Assembly: GCA_041494885.1 (NCBI GenBank)
Contig: JBGQBO010000011.1
Coordinates: 62,001-126,000, forward strand
Source: JAIQFV01 sp041494885
Lineage (GTDB): Bacteria; Acidobacteriota; Terriglobia; JAIQFV01
Length of the DNA stretch: 64,000 bases
Direction of reading: 5' to 3'
Within the stretch, counting starts at the first letter, position 1. Each line of letters starts with the position of its first letter. This document shows positions 45,164 to 54,098 of the stretch, piece by piece. Both the position numbers and the translations under genes were made by a program. The notes under the pieces were generated by a model that saw only the letters and a list, made by a program, of their open reading frames with translations, did no database searches and had not been told where the DNA came from.

Positions 45164-45784
45164 ATGAAATACACTAGAAACCGGATCATGCTGGGAATTT
45201 CGTCCCTCGTTTTTGTGTTCACGCTTTGCGTACCGATATCGAACTTTGCTGGAAATATCCAGGGCAAGGTGACAGCCCAGGGGATGCGCTCAGCCGCCTC
45301 CATCGCTGTGTACGTCGACGAAATCTCTGGAAAGACCTTCACTCCCCCGCCTCAACACGTGGTCATCGACCAAAAGAAAATGACCTTTATTCCTCACGTG
45401 CTTGTGGTGCTTAAGGGAACCGTCGTTGATTTTCTCAATAGCGATTCCGTAGGCCATAACGTCTACTGGCCGTCGGTGGGAGGAAACAAGAAATTGGCCT
45501 TCAACCTGGGAACCTGGCCGCAGGGAGTGAAAAAATCTTTTACCTTTAAAGATCTTGGGGCGGCCCCGTTGCTTTGCAATGTCCACCCCGAAATGTCGGG
45601 TTACGTGGTGGTGGTGGCCACCCCCTACTTTGCCGTGACAGGCAAGGAAGGCGAGTATGAGATCAAGGACGTCCCGCCCGGGAATTACACATTGAAGACC
45701 TGGAGCGAGGAGGGGAAACCGGCAACGCAGGCGGTCACCGTCAGCAGCGGCAACGTCACCGTCGACCTCACGATCCATCGCTAA
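45164..45784 (+). CDS. periplasmic cupredoxin with regulatory-like beta domain
   Basis: The 206-residue protein has a signal peptide and a blue-copper domain whose type 1 ligands are visible: His98 in SVGHNVYW, Cys138, His141 and Met144 in LLCNVHPEMSG. A carboxypeptidase regulatory-like beta domain follows (YEIKDVPPGNYTLKTWSEEG). It is a likely one-electron carrier in the periplasm between the reductase encoded downstream and an oxidase or the porin-like cytochrome. Confidence 0.9.
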   Translation: MKYTRNRIMLGISSLVFVFTLCVPISNFAGNIQGKVTAQGMRSAASIAVYVDEISGKTFTPPPQHVVIDQKKMTFIPHVLVVLKGTVVDFLNSDSVGHNVYWPSVGGNKKLAFNLGTWPQGVKKSFTFKDLGAAPLLCNVHPEMSGYVVVVATPYFAVTGKEGEYEIKDVPPGNYTLKTWSEEGKPATQAVTVSSGNVTVDLTIHR

Positions 45785-45871
45785 CAGAGGTCGCTGCTTC
45801 GAGGGTGCGAACCGCGCGAGGCATGATTCAGAAACGAGCTCCGAAGTTTCTCATCGAGGAGAAGTGTTCGC

Positions 45872-47818
45872 GTGGGAGAATCACGTTCAAAACTGGTCGA
45901 TCTGGAGTGGCTGGAATCGAACTTCCCGTGCATGCAAGCCTGTCCGGTGCACACTCAAGCAGGGCGCTATGTCGCTTTGATTGCGGAGGGGAAGTACGAG
46001 GAAGCGTATCGTTACGCCCGCAGCCCCAACCCCCTCGCTTCGATCTGTGGCCGCGTGTGCGGGCATCCTTGTGAAACCGCCTGCCGGCGCGGGGTGCTCG
46101 ACTCGCCCATCTCGATCCGCGCCTTGAAGCGGTTCGTCACAGAGCGTCATGGACCTGAGTCCCGCAATCCCATCGATGTGTTTCCCAACAAACCTCCCAT
46201 CACTCATTCGGAACGGGTGGCGGTGATCGGGTCGGGCCCGGCTGGCCTGTCCGCGGCACACGATCTGGCATTGCTCGGTTATCCGGTCACGATTTTTGAG
46301 GCGTCCTCCGTCCCGGGCGGCATGCTTCACCTCGGGATACCCGAGTACCGTTTGCCCCGGGATGTCGTCCAAGCACAGATTCGGGAAATTCTCGACCTTG
46401 GCCCTGAACTTCGGTTGAACTCGCGGCTGGGGGACTTCTCTCTGGGAGATCTCCGGGCCCAGGGTTTCAAGGCCGTTCTTCTCGCCATCGGCCTGCATCG
46501 CAGCAGGGATTTGCCAATCCCCGGTCACGACTTGGACGGGGTCATCAAAGGCGTTGATTTTCTGCTGAACGTGAATCTTGGGTACCGTTTTTCAATTGGG
46601 AAACGGGTGGCGGTGATCGGCGGTGGCAACGTCGCCATTGACGTCGCGCGGTCTGCCCTGCGCCAGCAACAACAGCAGACCCTGGAAACACTCACTTCCT
46701 CCCTCTTGCCCGAGAGCTTGAGCGACAGCGAACTACAGGTGGCGATGAAAGAACTCACTGACGTCACTCGCACGGCGTTACGCCTGGGAGCTCTTGAAGT
46801 CCACATGGTCTGTCTTGAGTCCCGCAAAGAAATGCCGGCGTTTGAAGAGGAAATTGAAGAAGCTGAGCGGGAGGGGTTGTCCATTCATCCTTCACGGGGG
46901 CCCAGGCGATTTATCGGGCAGAACGGCAAGGTCACCGGTTTGGAGACGGTCCACTGCAGTTCAGTCTTCGATTCCCAGCATCGGTTTAATCCCACCTTCG
47001 AGCCGGGGACCGAGAGCGTCATTACCTGTGACACAGTCATTCTCGCCATTGGACAGGCCTCAGACCTCTCCTTCCTTCGGCCTGAAGACGGGATTGAATC
47101 GACCCGCCAGGGAACCATCAAGTTCGACCCCGAGACCCTGATGACCTCGGCCCCGGGCGTGTTCACCGCCGGGGACATCGCGTTCGGGCCGCGTCTGATT
47201 ATCAGTGCCGTCGCCGATGGCAAGAAAGCTGCGGAACAGATCGACCGGTACTTGCAGGGTGAAAAGTGGAAACCCAAACCCAAGTACGTCCAGATTACCG
47301 TGCTCGACCATCACCAGATGACCGAGAGCTACGATGAGTATTCCCGCCTCCCCGTTCCCACCCTTCCCCTCGACCGGCGAACAGGAATCACGGAGGTTGA
47401 GACCGGCTTTACGGAAGAACAAGCAAAGCGGGAAGCGACGCGATGCCTGCAATGCTGGATCAACACGATCTTTGAGGGCAATGAATCGAAGGGAAGCGAG
47501 TGCATCCTTTGTGGCGGGTGCGTGGATGTCTGCCCGGAGAACTGTCTGACGCTCGTCCCCTTGAGCCAACTGGAAGTTTCAGAGGAGACCAAGGCACGCC
47601 TTGTTGCCGAGGCGCCTTCCCATGAAGGGACCTTGCAGCATTTGGATGCGCCCGACCTCCCCTCTTCGGAGGGCTCCATCATGTTGAAGGATGAGACCAT
47701 TTGTATCCGGTGCGGCCTATGCGCCGAACGGTGTCCTGCCCACACCATTACCATGGAAGCCTTCGAAGTTTTCGAACACGATCCCGATGTCATCGAATTT
47801 GAGGTGATCCAGCCGTGA
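45872..47818 (+). CDS. GltD-like FAD/Fe-S oxidoreductase of the Rieske/cytochrome b operon
   Basis: The 648-residue protein combines an N-terminal Fe-S region (Cys at 20, 24, 59, 63, 67 and 71), an FAD motif GSGPAGLSAAHD near 120, an NAD(P) motif VAVIGGGNVAIDVARSAL near 248, and two C-terminal [4Fe-4S] motifs CILCGGCVDVCPENC (about 544) and CIRCGLCAERCPAHT (about 611). It is like the small subunit of glutamate synthase with a ferredoxin tail. Its GTG start has GAGGAG ten bases upstream, and its stop overlaps the Rieske start (GTGA). Position suggests that it links NAD(P)H or ferredoxin to the quinol complex. Confidence 0.93.
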   Translation: MGESRSKLVDLEWLESNFPCMQACPVHTQAGRYVALIAEGKYEEAYRYARSPNPLASICGRVCGHPCETACRRGVLDSPISIRALKRFVTERHGPESRNPIDVFPNKPPITHSERVAVIGSGPAGLSAAHDLALLGYPVTIFEASSVPGGMLHLGIPEYRLPRDVVQAQIREILDLGPELRLNSRLGDFSLGDLRAQGFKAVLLAIGLHRSRDLPIPGHDLDGVIKGVDFLLNVNLGYRFSIGKRVAVIGGGNVAIDVARSALRQQQQQTLETLTSSLLPESLSDSELQVAMKELTDVTRTALRLGALEVHMVCLESRKEMPAFEEEIEEAEREGLSIHPSRGPRRFIGQNGKVTGLETVHCSSVFDSQHRFNPTFEPGTESVITCDTVILAIGQASDLSFLRPEDGIESTRQGTIKFDPETLMTSAPGVFTAGDIAFGPRLIISAVADGKKAAEQIDRYLQGEKWKPKPKYVQITVLDHHQMTESYDEYSRLPVPTLPLDRRTGITEVETGFTEEQAKREATRCLQCWINTIFEGNESKGSECILCGGCVDVCPENCLTLVPLSQLEVSEETKARLVAEAPSHEGTLQHLDAPDLPSSEGSIMLKDETICIRCGLCAERCPAHTITMEAFEVFEHDPDVIEFEVIQP

Positions 47819-48324
47819 CGGATTCCAAGGATTCCCCGGATGCAGGAGCGGTGAGCCCGGCAGCGGAAGAATCCGGCTCCACCCGCCGCAACTTTCTCGG
47901 TGAGATTACGGCGATGGCCCTGGGGGTCGCCGGGGTCGGCTCTCTCGTCGTGACCACGAAATACCTTTCTCCGAACGTCCTGTTTGAGCCTCCCACAAGC
48001 TTCCGAATCGGCCTCCCCGACGACTATCCCGTGAATTCGGTGGCCTATCTTCCCGATCAACAGGTCTATGTCGTGAGAACCGCGGAAGGGTTCTACGCCG
48101 AGTCAGCCATTTGCACCCACCTGGGTTGTATTACCCAGTGGAAGCCGGAACTCAATAGGATCGCCTGCCCTTGTCACGGAAGTCAATTCAGCCGCGAGGG
48201 ATCGGTTGAGGCGGGGCCGGCGCCACGTCCACTGGCGCACTTCGCCATCCGGCTCATGCCCGATGGTGAACTGCTCGTCGACACGTTGGAGACCGTCAAG
48301 CCGGCGCAGGTTCTGAAAGTTTAA
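47815..48324 (+). CDS. Rieske [2Fe-2S] protein
   Basis: The 169-residue protein has a twin-arginine-like N-terminus (STRRNFLGE) and one anchor helix, then the Rieske ligands C100-T-H102-L-G-C105 and C118-P-C120-H121. It takes electrons from quinol at the outer side of the membrane and passes them to cytochrome c. GTG start overlaps the preceding stop. Spacing to cytochrome b is eight bases. Confidence 0.96.
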   Translation: MTDSKDSPDAGAVSPAAEESGSTRRNFLGEITAMALGVAGVGSLVVTTKYLSPNVLFEPPTSFRIGLPDDYPVNSVAYLPDQQVYVVRTAEGFYAESAICTHLGCITQWKPELNRIACPCHGSQFSREGSVEAGPAPRPLAHFAIRLMPDGELLVDTLETVKPAQVLKV

Positions 48325-48332
48325 GGAGACCG

Positions 48333-49085
48333 ATGATCACGATTTCGACACAGCGAGCCCTCGATCAATTGAGGAGCACTCGTGTTTGGAAATCCATCTT
48401 CCGGCGCGGCCCGGCCCGGACCAATCGCACGCGAAGCCTGGCCGTTTTTGGCAACCTCTTTCTGCACATTCTGCCGGTCAAGGTTCGTGACAAGTCCTTG
48501 CGTGTCCGTGCGACTTACTACCTCGGTTCGTTTTCGTTCTTTCTGTTTCTGCTCCTGTCTGTCACGGGAATTTTGTTGATGCTCTATTACCATCCGGCTG
48601 TCCCACTGGCGTATCGCGACATGAAGGACCTCCGTTTTGTTGTGGCCAACGGCGTGTTCCTGCGGAATCTGCATCGCTTCGGGGCTGAAGCGATGGTGAT
48701 CGCTGTTTTCTGGCATATGTTCCATGTTTTTTACCGGGGTGGATACAAGCCGCCCCATCAGTTCAACTGGGTCGTGGGAGTGGGGTTGCTTCTGATCACC
48801 CTCTTCCTGAGTTACACAGGCTACCTGCTCCCGTGGGATCAGTTGGCTTTTTGGGCCATCACCGTGGGAACCAACATCATTTCCTATGTCCCTTTCCTGG
48901 GCCAACCCCTGCGTTTCCTTCTGCTCGGAGGACATCAGATTGGAGAAAATGCGCTGCTGCGTTTTTATGTGCTGCACGTGGTGATTCTTCCTCTCGCCGC
49001 CGTGATGTTGATTGCCATTCATCTCTGGCGAGTTCAAAAGGATGGCGGATTGACCGTGAAAGAGGAGCATGAGCGAAAAGAATAA
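48333..49085 (+). CDS. cytochrome b, N-terminal (b6-like) subunit
   Basis: The 250-residue membrane protein has four helices and the two pairs of heme b ligands: RNLHRFGAEAMVIAVFWHMF in helix B and RFYVLHVVILPLAAVMLIAI-H in helix D. The basic N-terminal region is about 65 residues long. It corresponds to cytochrome b6 and is completed by the next gene, overlapping it by 17 bases. Confidence 0.95.
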   Translation: MITISTQRALDQLRSTRVWKSIFRRGPARTNRTRSLAVFGNLFLHILPVKVRDKSLRVRATYYLGSFSFFLFLLLSVTGILLMLYYHPAVPLAYRDMKDLRFVVANGVFLRNLHRFGAEAMVIAVFWHMFHVFYRGGYKPPHQFNWVVGVGLLLITLFLSYTGYLLPWDQLAFWAITVGTNIISYVPFLGQPLRFLLLGGHQIGENALLRFYVLHVVILPLAAVMLIAIHLWRVQKDGGLTVKEEHERKE

Positions 49086-49767
49086 ATACGAAGCGGGCTT
49101 TGGGTCCGACGCCCAGAAAGAACCGCGTCGCATTGTTTTCATCACGAAAAAGACTTCGGCCAAGGTGAAGGGCGAGGTGGGGCCACAGGTGATGTCTTAC
49201 CCCCAGCTCATCCTCCGTGAAGCCATTGCCTTCGAGATCCTGACCATTGTCCTGGTGCTGATATCGCTCTTCTGGGATGCGCCCCTGGAGCAATTGGCCA
49301 ATCCCCTTCTGACCCCGAACCCCGCGAAGGCCCCCTGGTACTTCCTGGGACTCCAGGAACTGTTGCACTACTTCCCACCGATCGTCGCGGGGGTCCTCAT
49401 TCCCGGCCTGGTGGTCTTTGCTCTGGTCGTCATTCCGTACTTCAACGTTAATATCCAAGGCGAGCCGCTTTGGGCAAACAACCGTGGCAGACGGGTCAAC
49501 CTTTTCCTAGGAAGTGTCGTGGTCCTGCTGGTGTTCTTTGGGATTTATCACGCGTGGACGGTCATCATCCCGACCGTGGTCATCGCAAGTTTTGCTTTGG
49601 CCGCTTCATTCCCTTTGGCTGATCGCGGGCCCCGGCTCGCGTTTCTGAGTTCCCGACCGCTTTCGTGGTGGGTCATGACCTGGTTTATTGTGGTCGCCCT
49701 TATCCTGACGGTGGTCGGCACTTTTTTCCGTGGGCCCGGTTGGTCGTGGGTCTGGCCGTGGAGATAG
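49069..49767 (+). CDS. cytochrome b, C-terminal (subunit IV-like) subunit
   Basis: The 232-residue product has about five helices and the quinol-site segment PAKAPWYFLGLQELLHYFPP, in which the usual PEWY appears as APWY, as in many menaquinol-type complexes. It overlaps the b6-like gene by 17 bases. Together they form the split cytochrome b of a menaquinol:cytochrome c reductase. Confidence 0.93.
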   Translation: MSEKNKYEAGFGSDAQKEPRRIVFITKKTSAKVKGEVGPQVMSYPQLILREAIAFEILTIVLVLISLFWDAPLEQLANPLLTPNPAKAPWYFLGLQELLHYFPPIVAGVLIPGLVVFALVVIPYFNVNIQGEPLWANNRGRRVNLFLGSVVVLLVFFGIYHAWTVIIPTVVIASFALAASFPLADRGPRLAFLSSRPLSWWVMTWFIVVALILTVVGTFFRGPGWSWVWPWR

Positions 49768-49768
49768 C

Positions 49769-51895
49769 ATGAATCACGAAGAAATGGGAAGGCCGTCGCA
49801 GAGCCTTCGTCTCACGTTTGCGATTGCCAGCGTCCTCTTTCTGTTTGTTCTGGCTATCTCTCCCCTAAAGGATTTGCTCCAGGAATGGAAGCGATACAAA
49901 AGAGAGTATGTGCGATTTGCACAGAGCCGCCCGGATACAAAGCGACTTCTGGCTGACTACCATCCCGGGATCGATCAAATCTGGATTCCGAACCTCAACG
50001 TGGTGGATCGCTGCTCGACGTGCCACCTCGGGATCACACAATCGAGCCTCCTCGATCCCTCGGTTCCGGAACCCTTTCGCGCTCATCCCATCGTCCCGCA
50101 CCGGGCCCAGGAATGGGGATGTGTCGTCTGTCATCGCGGCCAAGGCCTCGCCACCGAGGTCAGCGAAGCCCACAAGACCACCCTCGCCTGGGAGCAACCT
50201 CTGCTGCCCGTCGGGTATATTCAGGCTTCATGCGGGACCTGCCATCGCGGTGAAACACCCGAAACACCACAGCTCAACCGAGGCCGCGATCTTCTGGTGG
50301 ACCTCAACTGTGTGGGGTGCCATCGTCTCCAGGGGATTGATCGTCCGGCCATGATTGGTCCCGACCTGACCAACGTCGGCACCAAGGTCAGCCGCGAGTG
50401 GATTTATAAGTGGCTGAAGGAACCGCGCACGATGACCGATAGCAACGGCAATTTAGTCGTGAATGGATACGAAAATGAAGAAGAACCCCGGATGCCCCAG
50501 TTTCGGCTGAAGGAGGAAGAGCTCCGAGCCCTGTCCGCTTTTCTGAGCTCGCTGAAGAGCCCAGCCATCGAGCCCTACAAATTCGATCCGCGTGTTGTTG
50601 CCGCGTGGGAGAAGAAACCTGATCTCGTTCAACAAGGAGAGGTGCGCTTCCGCCAGATGTTTTGCGTCACGTGTCACTCCCTGGCGGTCACCCGGGCCGG
50701 TGAGACCAAGCTCATCGGAGGAGACATTGGACCTGAACTTTCCAAAATTGGAAGCAAGGTCAACGCCGACTGGTTGATCGCGTGGCTGCGAAATCCGAAA
50801 AGCTATCTGCCCCATGCGTTGATGCCGCGTTATCAATGGACCGATGAAGACCTTTTCAAAGTCAGCCGGTACATTCAGTCGAATTTAACCGACCCGGATC
50901 TACTGAGCAACATCCCCGCACTGGGTTCGCCGCGTCCCGATGAGATTCAACTGGGACAACGTGTTTTCCTGGAGAAGGGGTGTGCCGGCTGCCACGTCAT
51001 AAAAGGCACCAAATCACCGACCGATTTCGGCCCCGACCTCTCGCAGTTGGGCAGCAAAACGGTTTCACAACTGCTCTTTGGTGAGGCCAAGATCCCTCAC
51101 ACGCTCGTGGCGTATATCCGGACAAAAATTACTGATCCTCTCTCAGTGAATCCGGCGGCCCGCATGCCGCAATACCACCTGAAACCCGGCGATCTGGAAG
51201 CGCTGACAACCGCGCTGCTCAGTATGACCGGTCCCCCCGCCACCTCGGGATTGGCCCACCTTATTGTGCCTGCCCCTCAAGCGGCATTCCGACCGGCAGG
51301 AAGGTTCGGAGAACTCTACGAACGTTACAAGTGTTATGTCTGTCATCGCTTCAATGGCTTCGGTGGCACCTTGGCGCCCGATCTTTCCTTCGAAGGCAGC
51401 CGTGCCCAGCGCCCATGGCTCATCGCGTTCCTCAAGAATCCCCAGACCTTGCGGCCGGCGCTGACGTCCCGGATGCCTCAGTTCGGAATGACGGAAGAGG
51501 AAGCGGCGAGTCTCACCGATTATCTGGAGATGGTCACCCAGAGCCCATCGGTCAATCCGGAGAGCGCGAATCCCAAAAATTTCACTCCTGAGAAAGCCAG
51601 CCTTGGCAAGCAACTTTATGAGGTCAAGTATCAATGTCAGTCCTGCCATACCATCGGGTCAGGGGGTGGATATGTGGGGCCGAACCTCAATAATGTCGGG
51701 AACTGGATGAATGCCGCCTGGATTTCAGCGTGGCTGAAGAACCCTCAGGCCCTCGTTCCTGACACGATCGAACCCCGGCGCGATTTCACGGATGAAGAAA
51801 TCAGCGCCCTCACCGCCTACCTGACAACGCTCAAGCAGAACCCGCGGGCGACTGGGTCCAGTGGAAAGGGCGGCACGCCAGGAGGCAGTCAATGA
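49769..51895 (+). CDS. octaheme c-type cytochrome of the reductase operon
   Basis: The 708-residue protein has an N-terminal membrane anchor (LTFAIASVLFLFVLAISPLK) and eight CxxCH heme sites: CSTCH, CVVCH, CGTCH, CVGCH, CVTCH, CAGCH, CYVCH and CQSCH. The later ones sit in mutually similar cytochrome c domains with LxxYL-type ends. Start at the ATG directly after the preceding stop is preferred over an in-frame codon at 49730 that would lie inside that gene. It should accept electrons from the Rieske protein and deliver them to periplasmic carriers. Confidence 0.93.
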   Translation: MNHEEMGRPSQSLRLTFAIASVLFLFVLAISPLKDLLQEWKRYKREYVRFAQSRPDTKRLLADYHPGIDQIWIPNLNVVDRCSTCHLGITQSSLLDPSVPEPFRAHPIVPHRAQEWGCVVCHRGQGLATEVSEAHKTTLAWEQPLLPVGYIQASCGTCHRGETPETPQLNRGRDLLVDLNCVGCHRLQGIDRPAMIGPDLTNVGTKVSREWIYKWLKEPRTMTDSNGNLVVNGYENEEEPRMPQFRLKEEELRALSAFLSSLKSPAIEPYKFDPRVVAAWEKKPDLVQQGEVRFRQMFCVTCHSLAVTRAGETKLIGGDIGPELSKIGSKVNADWLIAWLRNPKSYLPHALMPRYQWTDEDLFKVSRYIQSNLTDPDLLSNIPALGSPRPDEIQLGQRVFLEKGCAGCHVIKGTKSPTDFGPDLSQLGSKTVSQLLFGEAKIPHTLVAYIRTKITDPLSVNPAARMPQYHLKPGDLEALTTALLSMTGPPATSGLAHLIVPAPQAAFRPAGRFGELYERYKCYVCHRFNGFGGTLAPDLSFEGSRAQRPWLIAFLKNPQTLRPALTSRMPQFGMTEEEAASLTDYLEMVTQSPSVNPESANPKNFTPEKASLGKQLYEVKYQCQSCHTIGSGGGYVGPNLNNVGNWMNAAWISAWLKNPQALVPDTIEPRRDFTDEEISALTAYLTTLKQNPRATGSSGKGGTPGGSQ

Positions 51896-52413
51896 GGCAG
51901 AGAGCCCTCCTCCTTTTCTTCTCTTTCGCGCTTCTTGGCGTTCAGTTTTCCTGCCGGGGAAAGGCTCCCTCAGTCCAACCAGACCCAATGCTTCAAGCAT
52001 ATGACCAGGAGCGGGACTGGAACAATGCCGATCACCTCATTCCCCTGAACTTCGAACAGGCCCAGGGGAAGCGCATTTTCTATGAGAAATGCGTCTGGTG
52101 CCATGCCGACACCACTCCGGCCGGCCCCTCGAATCGTTCCAACCTCACCCCGACCCCGGCCCTGATCAACGATGGTTCCGTCCTCAATCCCATGACCGAT
52201 GAATTCCTGAAGAACATCATCACATTGGGAGGCAGTGCCATGGGAAAATCGGCCATGATGCCCCCTTGGGGTCGGACGTTGTCCCAGGAGGACATTCGGG
52301 CGCTCATTGCCTACCTCCGCGTAGTGGCACAACCCCCTTACCAACCACCGGCTCGGCCCGCATCTCAGTATTCAGTGAAACAAACCTCCAAGGAGGAGAA
52401 TCCAACGAAGTGA
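51892..52413 (+). CDS. monoheme cytochrome c lipoprotein
   Basis: The 173-residue protein has a lipoprotein signal (LLGVQFSC lipobox) and a cytochrome c domain with CVWCH and an axial Met in the MMPPWG region. It is anchored to a membrane on its periplasmic side. Its start overlaps the octaheme gene's stop by four bases, so it should act in the same chain. Confidence 0.92.
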   Translation: MRQRALLLFFSFALLGVQFSCRGKAPSVQPDPMLQAYDQERDWNNADHLIPLNFEQAQGKRIFYEKCVWCHADTTPAGPSNRSNLTPTPALINDGSVLNPMTDEFLKNIITLGGSAMGKSAMMPPWGRTLSQEDIRALIAYLRVVAQPPYQPPARPASQYSVKQTSKEENPTK

Positions 52414-52420
52414 GGAGAGA

Positions 52421-53773
52421 GTGACGGGGTCTTGGAAGCGAGTAAAAAGCTTTGCGATCGCAGGGGGATTGTTATGTCTCCTTATGACATCGGGCCTGAT
52501 GTCACCCCTTTATCTCGGTCCGACCGCCTTCGGCCAGGTGAGTCCCGCTGAGATCAAGGATCCGCAGCTTAGAGCCCTTGAGAAAAACTATCTGGCCAAG
52601 CTCGTCGAAATGAAGCGCGGGATCGGAAGGCTCAAATTCCCCTTTGAGGTTTCAATGAACCGTTATGCCGGCCTCGATCCCAAGGAACAGGTCGGGGCTG
52701 ACCAGCGCGGGTTGGAATTTGTCAACTTCCATGGACGGGCTGTTCTAAAGCTCACCGCGAACTACAACGCTTCCTATAACGCCGACCTCCTCACATCCAA
52801 CCAGCGCACGAATCATGTTTTCGACGAAGTCATCACTCCCATTCTCCAAATCCTGCCCACTTATTTTTCCACCCAGGACGGGTTTAACTCTTTTGGCTTT
52901 GAAATCTCGTACCATGTCCGCAGACGCACTCAAGGTTATGACTATGAAGGCCGGGAGAACCTGGTCCTAGTGATGGATAAGGCAGACGCCCTGAGTTACT
53001 CCGGCATCAAAGAGGCGTCCTTGCGGCAAGACACCCTCAGCCGGTCTGAAGCCTACCTGAACGGAAAAGAATTTGTGCTCGCCCTCGGGCAGCGCGAATC
53101 GCTGGAACTCGAAACCACCGAGCACACGACGGTCAGTCCCTCCCTATTGGCTACGGCTCAGGGAATGGGTGCGCCTCCCAAGGATTTTCGTGCTCGAGAC
53201 CAGTCCCTCGAAAACCCGGAAGCTTATCGAACCCTGCGGCTCGGCGACCCAGGAGGACGGCAAAAGGTCGATTCGGGTTCTCCCGCTCCCGCCTTGCCGA
53301 CTCAAGCCGATGTGGATACGCTCCAGGGCAAGTTTCAATCACAGCTCGACACCCTGGCGAAGGAAGGCCTCGCGAAGTATCATTTTGTCGAATATGCACC
53401 CCCTTCCTTTGTTCTTTTCCAAAACAAGATTTTTCTTCAGTTGACGCTTCGCAACCCGACGGCCTTCGACCTGGAGACCACCTCGATTTACAGGCGTGCG
53501 GCGCGGAGCTTTGATCTATTCCTCGCCCCCCAACTCAAAGCCATTCTGGACAAGGTCCCCGGAAACGCGGAGTTCGCCGGCCTCGACGTGACCATCCTCA
53601 ATGACCTGACTTCCAAAACCGTGCACTCTTCCGAGGCTCTCGAATTCGGTGCTTCTCTCACGACCCTCCGACAATTTGCAAATGCCGAGATGACCAATCA
53701 GGAATTGATCGACCGCAGCATTGTGCTGGTCAATGGCGTAAGGATCGCGCTGAATTTACAACAAGTGGAATGA
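52421..53773 (+). CDS. secreted protein of unknown function, last gene of the reductase operon
   Basis: I do not recognise this 450-residue protein. It begins at a GTG with GAGGAG upstream, has a signal peptide ending near AFGQ, and shows mixed alpha/beta repeats of a two-part design: RYAGLDPKEQVGADQRGLEF and the DTLAKEGLAKYHFVEYAPPS region. No Cys or heme site is present. The end (LIDRSIVLVNGVRIALNL) is amphipathic. Its close spacing to the cytochrome lipoprotein gene (seven bases) suggests a role in assembly or structure of the complex. Confidence 0.75.
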   Translation: MTGSWKRVKSFAIAGGLLCLLMTSGLMSPLYLGPTAFGQVSPAEIKDPQLRALEKNYLAKLVEMKRGIGRLKFPFEVSMNRYAGLDPKEQVGADQRGLEFVNFHGRAVLKLTANYNASYNADLLTSNQRTNHVFDEVITPILQILPTYFSTQDGFNSFGFEISYHVRRRTQGYDYEGRENLVLVMDKADALSYSGIKEASLRQDTLSRSEAYLNGKEFVLALGQRESLELETTEHTTVSPSLLATAQGMGAPPKDFRARDQSLENPEAYRTLRLGDPGGRQKVDSGSPAPALPTQADVDTLQGKFQSQLDTLAKEGLAKYHFVEYAPPSFVLFQNKIFLQLTLRNPTAFDLETTSIYRRAARSFDLFLAPQLKAILDKVPGNAEFAGLDVTILNDLTSKTVHSSEALEFGASLTTLRQFANAEMTNQELIDRSIVLVNGVRIALNLQQVE

Positions 53774-54092
53774 GCGAACTCCATCGCAACTCTCTGCTCG
53801 ATCAAAGGGAGGATGATCCGATCGAGTAGCGACCACCTGTCCACCGCGGGTGAGCAGGTCTGCGACCCCGACGTCGATTCCGGGATTCAGGTTTAACCGG
53901 AGCACTCCACCTCTTGTATTTTCTCTTTCATGGGAATTCGGCTGGCCCAGCCTGAATGCCTCGATCGGGCGCATTCACAACGGAGGAGTTCTTGTCAGAA
54001 AATCTTTACGGGAGGAACAGGGTGGGCTATGCTGTAATGAACTTATCTCTATAGCGGATCTACAGTAAGACTGGGGATCAAGAGTTCGAGGT
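53774..54092. other. intergenic region
   Basis: These 319 bases between the reductase operon and the hydrolase gene contain a weak inverted pair CTCGATC/GATCGAG near 53800-53826 that might slow transcription. No gene is supported. Confidence 0.4.
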
Positions 54093-54098
54093 GTGCCA

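Noticed and set aside
48321..49163. 280-codon minus-strand frame across cytochrome b
   Set aside because: The plus strand encodes cytochrome b with heme ligands; the reverse frame is a Gln/His-rich shadow.
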